Below are positions 27,685 to 34,337 of a DNA stretch of 64,000 nucleotides, piece by piece. Origin of the DNA: Candidatus Parcubacteria bacterium. Lineage in GTDB: Bacteria; Patescibacteria; ABY1; BM507; UBA12075. Each line of letters opens with the position of its first letter. Position 1 is the first letter of the stretch. Made by a program: the position numbers and the translations under genes. The stretch covers positions 92,200-156,199 of the forward strand of contig PKTK01000003.1 of assembly GCA_002869165.1 (NCBI GenBank), given 5' to 3'. The notes under the pieces are model-generated. The model was not told the origin of the DNA. It ran no database searches and saw nothing but the letters and a program-made list of their open reading frames with translations.

Positions 27685-28224
27685 ATGACAAATAACAATA
27701 AAAAAGGTTTTGTGCTTTGGTTTACGGGGTTTTCAGCAGCAGGGAAAACCACTATAGCTGATAAGGTTCATGAACTTCTTAAGCATAATGGCAATAGACT
27801 TGAGAGATTGGATGGTGATATTGTTAGGAAAAATCTCACCCAAGATCTTGGTTTTTCCAAAGAAGATCGTGATGAAAATATTCGACGGATTGGCTTTGTG
27901 GCAAATTTATTATCAAGAAATGACATCGGTGTGATAGCTTCGTTTATCTCCCCTTATCGAGCCCAGAGAGAAATGCTTAGAGAAAATGTCACAAACTTTA
28001 TTGAGATATTTGTTGATGCGCCTATTGAGGTTTGTGAGAGCAGGGACCCAAAAGGAATGTACAAGAAAGCGAGAGCCGGGGAACTCAAAAATTTTACTGG
28101 AGTAGATGACCCCTATGAGCCACCTGAAAATCCTGACATTCATTTACTATCCAGCGAGCATTCTCCAGATGATTTGGCTAAAGTAGTGTTAAGTTTTTTA
28201 AGGACCAATGATTATATAGATTAA
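27685..28224 (+). CDS. cysC: Adenylylsulfate kinase (APS kinase)
   Basis: 179 residues, full length for a single-domain CysC, which phosphorylates APS to PAPS. The P-loop reads GFSAAGKTT near residues 13-21 (typical members have GLSGAGKST). LDGDIVRKNLTQDLGFSKEDRDENIRRIGFV is the APS-binding signature, split here across residues 38-68. ISPYRAQREMLR and the late NFTGVDDPYEPP are also diagnostic. No sulfate adenylyltransferase is visible in the window, so the kinase may serve a sulfation of surface glycans or be a relict. The start follows the family-B repeat by about 48 bases. Confidence 0.92.
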   Translation: MTNNNKKGFVLWFTGFSAAGKTTIADKVHELLKHNGNRLERLDGDIVRKNLTQDLGFSKEDRDENIRRIGFVANLLSRNDIGVIASFISPYRAQREMLRENVTNFIEIFVDAPIEVCESRDPKGMYKKARAGELKNFTGVDDPYEPPENPDIHLLSSEHSPDDLAKVVLSFLRTNDYID

Positions 28225-28236
28225 TTTTTTTTGAAT

Positions 28237-28271
28237 AAAAAAAGTAGCGCTTATTTAAGTGCTACTTTTTA
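28237..28271. terminator. Bidirectional terminator between cysC and sugar phosphotransferase
   Basis: AAAAAGTAGC (28239-28248) pairs perfectly with GCTACTTTTT (28261-28270), with additional inner pairs around a 4-base loop and T-runs on both strands. It separates two convergent genes. Confidence 0.9.
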
Positions 28272-28280
28272 TTTGTTAGA

Positions 28281-29651
28281 TTAGATTCCAGCTCTACTTA
28301 ATACGGTTGAAATAGTTTTGAGTATAATGCTGGTATCTAAGTATAGAGAGCGATTTTTTATGTAAAATAAATCATATTGTAATTTTTTCAAGGTGTCTTC
28401 CTCTGAGGGTGAGTGGTATTCACCTGATACCTGATCCCAACCAGTTAGGCCTGGTTTGACTAGTAGGCGCTCCTTATAAAATGGTACGCTTTTTTCCAGT
28501 CTCTCTATTATTTCTGGTCGTTCAGGTCTTGGCCCAATGAAGCTCATATCACCAAGTAAGATATTAATCACTTGAGGAATCTCATCAATGCGAGACTTTC
28601 TCAAGAAGTTTCCTATTTTGGTGGTACGGCGATCATTCTTCTTGGCTGGTTCAGGATCCTCCGAGTTAATGGTTTTTTGGGTACGGAATTTTAGTATCGA
28701 AAAAACCCTCCCGTCTTTACCTACTCGTTTTTGCATGAAAAAAACAGATTCTTTGTTTTCTATTTTTAAAAGAAGTCCGATCAAAGGCCAGAACACAGCT
28801 GTGCTTATTAAGATAAAAGAAGCAATAGCCACATCATATATTCTCTTTATTGTGTCGTAAGTATTTTTACTACCTTCGGATAAATTTTCCAGAAACCAAC
28901 TCTCTGAAATTGCTTCAATCGGCACCTTACCAGTAATTTGTTCATAAAAATTGCTGAAGTTTTGAAAATTGATTTTAAGTGGTAAACAGGAAAAAAGAAT
29001 AGATCTGAGTTCTTTTGACTGACTTAGATCGCTTGAAGTTATAATGGTATTTATTTTCTCTTTTTTGATAGTTGCTTTGATTTTATAAATATTGCTTTGT
29101 ACAGGAATGCCGTCTAGATAATAACCGGTATGATTGGAAAAAATTGTAGAAATTTCATAACCTAGATGAGGTTTTTGTCTGAGTGAACGAACCAGTTCTT
29201 GAACCTGGCTATTGTAGCCGATAAAAGCAATTCTTATTTTCGGTAAATAGGAATTGAGTGACCAGTTAAAAAATCTTCTCCAAAGAAGAAAAAGACCAGT
29301 GAAAATAATCAAATAGATCACCAGGTTTCTTTTTGGAGCAATATCTATGTGAGAATTTAAGTAGAAAAAAACAGCTGATATTAAAATAGCAATAAATATA
29401 GACTTGAATGATTTGCTGGTAAATTTTTCGTTATTAACGGCTAAATGTAAGTTATATAGATCATTAATGTAAAATATAATTATCCATGCTATATAAACAA
29501 TAGAAAAATACCAAAAGTGCTTGAACCAGGTTTCGCTTCCGGGAATACTAAAATACCTCACTACTAAAGTGAGATAAAGAGATGAATATAATACTATTAT
29601 GTCGCCTAATATTAGTATTAATTTTTTATTTTTATGGTTGTTCATGGCCAA
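28281..29651 (-). CDS. Polyprenyl-phosphate sugar-1-phosphate transferase (WcaJ/WbaP type)
   Basis: 456 residues. The N-terminal region has five hydrophobic helices (residues about 10-30, 45-63, 85-103, 110-130, 265-290) with a cytoplasmic nucleotide-binding-like domain between (RIAFIGYNSQVQELVRSL). The C-terminal catalytic PNPT domain begins KRIYDVAIASFILISTAVFW and contains FFMQKRVGKDGRVFSILKFRT, SRIDEIPQVINILLGDMSFI and GPRPERPE. This family transfers sugar-1-phosphate to undecaprenyl phosphate and starts lipid-linked glycan assembly. It is encoded convergently with cysC at the edge of the locus and is the natural priming enzyme for the cluster. Confidence 0.92.
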   Translation of the reverse strand: MAMNNHKNKKLILILGDIIVLYSSLYLTLVVRYFSIPGSETWFKHFWYFSIVYIAWIIIFYINDLYNLHLAVNNEKFTSKSFKSIFIAILISAVFFYLNSHIDIAPKRNLVIYLIIFTGLFLLWRRFFNWSLNSYLPKIRIAFIGYNSQVQELVRSLRQKPHLGYEISTIFSNHTGYYLDGIPVQSNIYKIKATIKKEKINTIITSSDLSQSKELRSILFSCLPLKINFQNFSNFYEQITGKVPIEAISESWFLENLSEGSKNTYDTIKRIYDVAIASFILISTAVFWPLIGLLLKIENKESVFFMQKRVGKDGRVFSILKFRTQKTINSEDPEPAKKNDRRTTKIGNFLRKSRIDEIPQVINILLGDMSFIGPRPERPEIIERLEKSVPFYKERLLVKPGLTGWDQVSGEYHSPSEEDTLKKLQYDLFYIKNRSLYLDTSIILKTISTVLSRAGI

Positions 29652-29775
29652 ACCTTAGCATAAAATGAACAAAATGTCAATTACCTATAGCTTAAAACTC
29701 TGTAAAATAAGCTTAATTTATACTTTCTTTTATTTATTATTAATGATATAATTTATTATGTATTAGTGTTTTTAA

Positions 29776-30801
29776 ATGATTATGAAGGATAAAATTGTGT
29801 GGCCATCTTTGGCAAACGAACAAATTATAAAATATTTGGAAAAAAGTATTTTAGAAAACAATCCGGAGGGATCTTATGTATTTTCTGGTCCAGACAATAT
29901 TGGTAAATCAACTGTTGCTAAAAGTTTTGCCCAGATATTACTTTGTAAGAACAAGGGTTTTTTACCCTGTGGAGTATGTGAATCATGTAGAAGATTTACC
30001 ATCAAGGATAATGAAGAGTATTTTAGTCATGGTGATTTTACTTTTGTAACCAGAGCCAAAGATAAAAAAAATATTAGTATTGAACAAATCAGAGATTTTA
30101 TCAGAGTGCTTAATATGAGTTCTTTTGCTGGAGGGTATAAGATTGGCGTTGTTAAACATGCAGAATTATTGAGCACAGAGGCGGCGAATGCTTTACTTAA
30201 GACACTGGAAGAACCCAAAGAAAAAACCATAATTATTTTGATAAGCAGTGAGGCTGAACTTTTACCAACCACCATTCTCTCTAGGTGTAAGATTCTGTAT
30301 TTTAAACCGGTTATGACTGAAAAAATTTATGACTATTTAGTAAAAGAAAGAAATGTTTCTCGGGAAAAGGCTCGTAATTTGTCTCGTTTAAGTCTAGGAC
30401 GACCTGCTCTAGCTATTAAATTCTTGGAAGATGAGGAGTTTTATTATTTTTATAATAACAATGTAGAGGACTTTTTACATATTTGCGGTTCAGGAATAAA
30501 TGAGCGGCTAATGCTAGTAGAAGAATTAACTGGCAAAGAAAAGGGTCAAGCTGGCACTCGAATTGCTCATCGTGTCATAGAAATTTGGCAGGGAGTTTGT
30601 CGAGATTGGTTGTTGCTTCTTTTGGGGCAAAATAATTATGTCCAACATATTTATTTAGCTGACGAGATCAAGCATCAAGGAATCGAATATACAGAAGCAG
30701 AGATAGTTAGACTTTCAAAACTTCTTTCTCGAGCTCATTTATACCTAAAAGCCAATGTCAGCCCCAGGTTAGTGCTTGAAAATATCGTTTTAAATTTTTA
30801 A
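29776..30801 (+). CDS. holB: DNA polymerase III subunit delta'
   Basis: 341 residues; the alternative start is the third codon ATG. It is an AAA+ clamp-loader subunit: Walker A-like FSGPDNIGKSTVAK (residues 36-49), zinc site CKNKGFLPCGVCESC, and GGYKIGVVKHAELLSTEAANALLKTLEEP with a sensor-1-like region. SRCKILYFKP is the SRC motif. The family loads the sliding clamp. The Walker A reads GPDNIGKST, so it may be a functional ATPase or the usual degenerate delta'. A TATAAT at 29747-29752 is a likely -10. The gene is nine bases upstream of the BNR-lipoprotein. Confidence 0.9.
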   Translation: MIMKDKIVWPSLANEQIIKYLEKSILENNPEGSYVFSGPDNIGKSTVAKSFAQILLCKNKGFLPCGVCESCRRFTIKDNEEYFSHGDFTFVTRAKDKKNISIEQIRDFIRVLNMSSFAGGYKIGVVKHAELLSTEAANALLKTLEEPKEKTIIILISSEAELLPTTILSRCKILYFKPVMTEKIYDYLVKERNVSREKARNLSRLSLGRPALAIKFLEDEEFYYFYNNNVEDFLHICGSGINERLMLVEELTGKEKGQAGTRIAHRVIEIWQGVCRDWLLLLLGQNNYVQHIYLADEIKHQGIEYTEAEIVRLSKLLSRAHLYLKANVSPRLVLENIVLNF

Positions 30802-30810
30802 AATATTTTT

Positions 30811-31872
30811 ATGTTAAAGAATATAAAAACTTTTTCTTTATTAATGTTGGTAGCAATCTCAACTAGTGCATGTTTGCAAATCAATACAGGGTCAAGCAAT
30901 GAATTGTTGCCTGATGGTGGTTTGTATATTTCTAGTGATGAAGGTATGAGTTGGCAACAAAAGACTGAGATATTGGAAACTGGTGGAGTGGCTAGGAATT
31001 TTTCCATGGCAGGAGCTGTGCAAATGTTCCAGGACCCGAATAATGCAGATACTTTGTATTATGGGACTTATGAAAATGGTCTTTTGTATAGCTATGACAA
31101 GGGAGAAGGTTGGACTTTGGCCAAAAATTTAGGCAAAGGAACGGTATCAGGAATTGCAATTGACTATGATGATGTTTGTGTGGTTTATGCTGGCATTGGA
31201 AATAAATTGTATAAAACTGAAGACTGTAACCGAACTTGGAAGGAAATTTTTACTGACAATACTTCGTATTCAGATATAACAGAGGTTATAACTGATCATT
31301 TTAATAAAAACAATATTTACCTAGCTCTTTCAACTGGCGACTTAGTGAAAAGCACAGACAAAGGTAAGAGCTGGAAAACCTTGTATAGATTTGGCAAGAG
31401 AATCCATAGACTTTATCTGCACCCAGGAGATTCTAGGGTGATGTATGCCAATATCAATAATGATGGTATTTATCGAACTGACGATGGGGGTACAAGCTGG
31501 GAAGAAATCACTAAGGAAGTCAAGGATATGGGAGTAGGAACAAAGCTTATGGGAGTGGAAATGTTTGTTAATGACTTGAATTTATATTTTCTAGCAACTG
31601 ATAGCGGTATTTTACGTTCGAATGATGGCGCTAAAACTTGGGAAGTATTGGAACTTCTTCCTGCTAACAAAAAAGCAGATATCAAGTCAATTGCGGTAAA
31701 TCCACAAGATGTTAATAAAATTTTCTATGTAACATCCAATACTTTTTACAGAACTAGCGATGGAGGCAAAAATTGGTCACCAAAAAAAATAGGCAGTACT
31801 AGAGAAGCTAAGATACTAAAGATTGACAATAAAAATCCAGAAATATTATACTTAGCTATGTGGATTGAATAA
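30811..31872 (+). CDS. BNR-repeat (Ycf48/sortilin-like) lipoprotein
   Basis: 353 residues. A lipoprotein signal peptide ends in the lipobox STSAC (Cys21). The mature part is a beta-propeller with repeated Asp-box signatures: SSDEGMSWQQK, SYDKGEGWTLA, KTEDCNRTWKE, KSTDKGKSWKT, RTDDGGTSWEE, RSNDGAKTWEV, RTSDGGKNWSP. That is about seven blades, fitting a Ycf48-like protein. It is expected to sit outside the membrane. Placement between holB and frr is unusual for its function and suggests a tightly packed genome instead of a functional link. Confidence 0.85.
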   Translation: MLKNIKTFSLLMLVAISTSACLQINTGSSNELLPDGGLYISSDEGMSWQQKTEILETGGVARNFSMAGAVQMFQDPNNADTLYYGTYENGLLYSYDKGEGWTLAKNLGKGTVSGIAIDYDDVCVVYAGIGNKLYKTEDCNRTWKEIFTDNTSYSDITEVITDHFNKNNIYLALSTGDLVKSTDKGKSWKTLYRFGKRIHRLYLHPGDSRVMYANINNDGIYRTDDGGTSWEEITKEVKDMGVGTKLMGVEMFVNDLNLYFLATDSGILRSNDGAKTWEVLELLPANKKADIKSIAVNPQDVNKIFYVTSNTFYRTSDGGKNWSPKKIGSTREAKILKIDNKNPEILYLAMWIE

Positions 31873-31895
31873 AAATTAATAAATAAATTAAACAT

Positions 31896-32450
31896 ATGAA
31901 TCAATACATTGAAGCACAAAAAGATGAATTTAGCTCAGCGCTTGAGTTTTTCAAAAAGGAGATCTCCAATCTTCGTACTGGTAGGGCAAATCCAAATATT
32001 CTAGAGGGTGTACAGGCTGAAAGTTATGGTGTAAAAACTCCTTTGAACGGACTGGCTTCTATTACCGTGCCTGATGGACAAAGTATCTTAGTAGCTCCAT
32101 GGGATAAAAATATTATCAAAGAAATAGAAAAAGCTATCGCTGATGCTGATTTAGGCTTCAGTATCGTAAATGAAGGAGAGAAAATTAGACTAACAGTTCC
32201 TAAAATGACTGAAGAGAATAGACTAGCTATAGTTAAGAAGCTTAATGAAAAAAATGAAGAAACTCGAATTAAATTTCGTAAAATTAGAGACGAGATAAAG
32301 ACAGCTATTGAAAAAGCAGAAAAAGACAAAGAAATCACTGAGGATGATAAATTTTTGTTTATCAAGGAGCTCGATGAAGAGGTGGTAAAGCAAAATAGTG
32401 CCTTGAAGGATCTTCGAGATAAAAAAGAATCAGATATAATGACAATATAA
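31896..32450 (+). CDS. frr: Ribosome recycling factor
   Basis: 184 residues, full length for RRF, which splits post-termination ribosomes with EF-G. SNLRTGRANPNIL matches the highly conserved loop near residues 25-40, and YGVKTPLNGLASITVPDGQ followed by PWDK is the domain II core. VPKMTEENRLAIVKKLNEKNEETRIKFRKIRDE is the domain I helix. It sits between the lipoprotein and the RseP-type protease; the frr to metalloprotease order also occurs elsewhere in bacteria. Confidence 0.96.
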   Translation: MNQYIEAQKDEFSSALEFFKKEISNLRTGRANPNILEGVQAESYGVKTPLNGLASITVPDGQSILVAPWDKNIIKEIEKAIADADLGFSIVNEGEKIRLTVPKMTEENRLAIVKKLNEKNEETRIKFRKIRDEIKTAIEKAEKDKEITEDDKFLFIKELDEEVVKQNSALKDLRDKKESDIMTI

Positions 32451-32520
32451 TCTAGATTTAAGAATAATGAATTAAGATTTAAGATATGGACCTAAGCAGA
32501 TGCATGTCTTAACGGAAATT

Positions 32521-33648
32521 ATGTTTATAACAATTATTACCTTTATATTAGTTTTGTCCCTTTTGGTCTTTGTACACGAATTAGGCCATTTTTGGGTAGC
32601 TAGGAAATTTGGTCTCAAACCAAAGGAATTTGGTTTTGGCTTTCCACCAAGAGCTTTTGGTTACTACAAGAACACAGAAGGAAAATGGAAGAAAGTTATT
32701 GGTACCAAGGATCCAGAAGACGCTAGTGATACTATATATTCTATAAATTGGTTACCTCTAGGAGGCTTTGTGAACTTAGAAGAAGATGAGGACAAAGGGG
32801 ATGACCCTAATCATTTTTCCAATAAGCCAATTTATCAAAGAACCTTGATTTTGATAGCTGGTGTAAGTATGAATATAATTTTAGCTGCAGTGTTAATTTC
32901 TGTTGGCTATATGATCGGACTTCCGCAGACTATTTCAGATTTAGGCACTGGAGCAAAGGTTAGTGATGTAAAGGTGCAGGTATTGGATGTAGCTAAAGAT
33001 TCTCCTGCAGAAGCAGGTGGAGTGGAAGCTGGAGATGTGATATTGTCCTTAAATGGAATAGAAATAGACTGTAATCAGACAATCCAGGATTTATCAGATC
33101 AAAATGTGGACAATGAAGTTGTTTATAAGATTAAAAGAGCTGATAAAGAGATTGATCTAAGAATGACCCCTCAGATTATTGAGGAAACTGGGAGGGGAGG
33201 AATCGGTGTAAGTATTGCTGAAACAGGCATTGTTAGATATAGTTTTTTTAGAGCTATTTGGGAAGGTGTGAGGACTACTCTGATTATGACTTGGATTATT
33301 ATTATTGCTTTTTATGAATTGATAAAAGGTCTTGTAATCGGCAACGGTGTTAGTATCGAAGTGGGGGGGCCTGTAAGAATCGCTCAAATTACTGGTGATG
33401 CAGTGCGAATGGGATTTTCTTACTTAATTAATTTTTCAGCCCTACTCTCTATTAACTTGGCGATAATTAATGCTTTTCCTTTTCCAGCCCTTGATGGTGG
33501 AAGAGTGGTATTTCTCTTGGTTGAAAAGATTCAAGGCCACCCCGTTAGCAAAAGAATTGAAACCGCTATTCATAGTATAGGGTTTGCTCTATTGATGGTA
33601 TTGATAGTCTTGGTAACTTATCAAGATATTGCTAGATTTTGGCAATAA
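32521..33648 (+). CDS. rseP: RIP site-2 metalloprotease with PDZ domain
   Basis: 375 residues from ATG 32521; an ATG at 32500 gives seven more residues, but relatives usually start close to the first helix, so 32521 is preferred. The zinc-binding motif HELGH lies in the first transmembrane helix (VHELGHFWVARKFG). The second metal-binding motif is NAFPFPALDGGRVV, the LDG-type sequence. A PDZ domain covers about residues 135-225 (VLDVAKDSPAEAGGVEAGDV). The family cleaves membrane-embedded substrates such as anti-sigma factors or signal peptides; the target here is unknown. Confidence 0.93.
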   Translation: MFITIITFILVLSLLVFVHELGHFWVARKFGLKPKEFGFGFPPRAFGYYKNTEGKWKKVIGTKDPEDASDTIYSINWLPLGGFVNLEEDEDKGDDPNHFSNKPIYQRTLILIAGVSMNIILAAVLISVGYMIGLPQTISDLGTGAKVSDVKVQVLDVAKDSPAEAGGVEAGDVILSLNGIEIDCNQTIQDLSDQNVDNEVVYKIKRADKEIDLRMTPQIIEETGRGGIGVSIAETGIVRYSFFRAIWEGVRTTLIMTWIIIIAFYELIKGLVIGNGVSIEVGGPVRIAQITGDAVRMGFSYLINFSALLSINLAIINAFPFPALDGGRVVFLLVEKIQGHPVSKRIETAIHSIGFALLMVLIVLVTYQDIARFWQ

Positions 33649-33675
33649 TTATTTTTTAAAAATTAAAATAAATAT

Positions 33676-33999
33676 ATGCAAGTAAAAATTAAAGCAACAA
33701 AAATTGAATTGAATGACAAGATAAAAGATTATGTACAGGAAAAAATGGATATGCTTGAAAAATATTTAGGTTCGGTTACTGCAACTAATTGTGACTTTGA
33801 AGTTGCCCAAGAACTAGGCGGACAGAACAAAGGGAAGATCTATCGTGCTGAACTGAATCTAAGCGTACCAGGAGAATTGCTTCGAGTCGAAAAACAAGAA
33901 GCAGATCTGTTTAAGGCAATTGACAAAGTAAAAGATCACATGGCTAGAAGTATCAAGCGCTACAAAGAAAAAAGAATGGATAAAAAAAGAAAAGGCTAA
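33676..33999 (+). CDS. hpf: Ribosome hibernation-promoting factor (short HPF/RaiA)
   Basis: 107 residues, matching the short HPF/RaiA (S30AE) type. The start VKIKATKIELNDKIKDYVQEKMDMLEKYLG shows the beta-alpha pattern of the family, and KQEADLFKAIDKVKDHMARSIKRYKEK is the conserved basic C-terminal helix. Such proteins bind the 30S subunit and silence ribosomes during stress or stationary phase. A terminator and gene-free region follow before secA. Confidence 0.9.
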   Translation: MQVKIKATKIELNDKIKDYVQEKMDMLEKYLGSVTATNCDFEVAQELGGQNKGKIYRAELNLSVPGELLRVEKQEADLFKAIDKVKDHMARSIKRYKEKRMDKKRKG

Positions 34000-34080
34000 A
34001 AGTAGTAAGTAATTTTAATTTAGATATACAAAAAATATCAGGCTGTTTTGTCTGATTTTTTTTAAAATTTTTAGGGTATT

Positions 34081-34116
34081 CTATAGTGTCCTCTATAGTG
34101 GTAACTATAGTGTCAC
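34081..34116. repeat. Three 12-bp iteron-like direct repeats
   Basis: CTATAGTG occurs at 34081, 34093 and 34105, exactly 12 bases apart, within units CTATAGTGTCCT, CTATAGTGGTAA and CTATAGTGTCAC. The last unit also opens the palindrome ATAGTG-T-CACTAT (34107-34119). Regular 12-bp spacing on one helix face suggests a protein-binding array such as a regulator operator. It is followed by AT-rich DNA, but no replication-initiator gene is near. Confidence 0.65.
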
Positions 34117-34180
34117 TATTTAAAAAACATAATAATTTAATGTATTTATTTGATTTTTTTTAATATTAGTACTATACTTA

Positions 34181-34215
34181 AAAACACGAAATAGATTTAT
34201 TTTCGTGTTTTTTTA
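34181..34215 (+). terminator. Intrinsic terminator upstream of secA
   Basis: AAAACACGAAA (34181-34191) pairs with TTTCGTGTTTT (34201-34211), followed by a T-run. It is more than 180 bases past hpf, so it may end a read-through transcript or an unseen small RNA. Confidence 0.75.
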
Positions 34216-34288
34216 TTGAATATTATATTAACAAGTCATAGGGATTGATAGTGAAAATTTTCTTAGTGTTAGCTTAGGTTAGTATTGA

Positions 34289-34328
34289 CGGGATTGCCAC
34301 GCTCCGCTTCGCTTCACTCGCAATGACA
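34289..34328. repeat. GC-rich palindromic-repeat fragment abutting secA
   Basis: CGGGATTGCCACGCTCCGCTTC followed by GCTTCACTCGCAATGACA is of the 'ATTGCGAGCGAAGCGAAGC' type that recurs in many bacterial genomes. Its ATG (34323) is in frame with secA and could be mistaken for the gene start; the true start is probably 34338. Confidence 0.6.
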
Positions 34329-34337
34329 AAAATGTAT

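Larger units (their letters stand above)
34000..34337. other. Gene-free stretch upstream of secA
   Basis: No gene is supported. From left to right it holds a weak hairpin with T-run (about 34038-34063), a three-unit 12-bp iteron array (34081-34116), an AT-rich segment, a strong hairpin terminator (34181-34211) and a GC-rich repeat fragment at 34289-34328 that abuts secA. Confidence 0.6.

Noticed and set aside
34323..34337. Upstream ATG of secA
   Set aside because: It lies within a dispersed repeat fragment and gives a leader unlike SecA starts; MSFLDKIFGD at 34338 fits the family.
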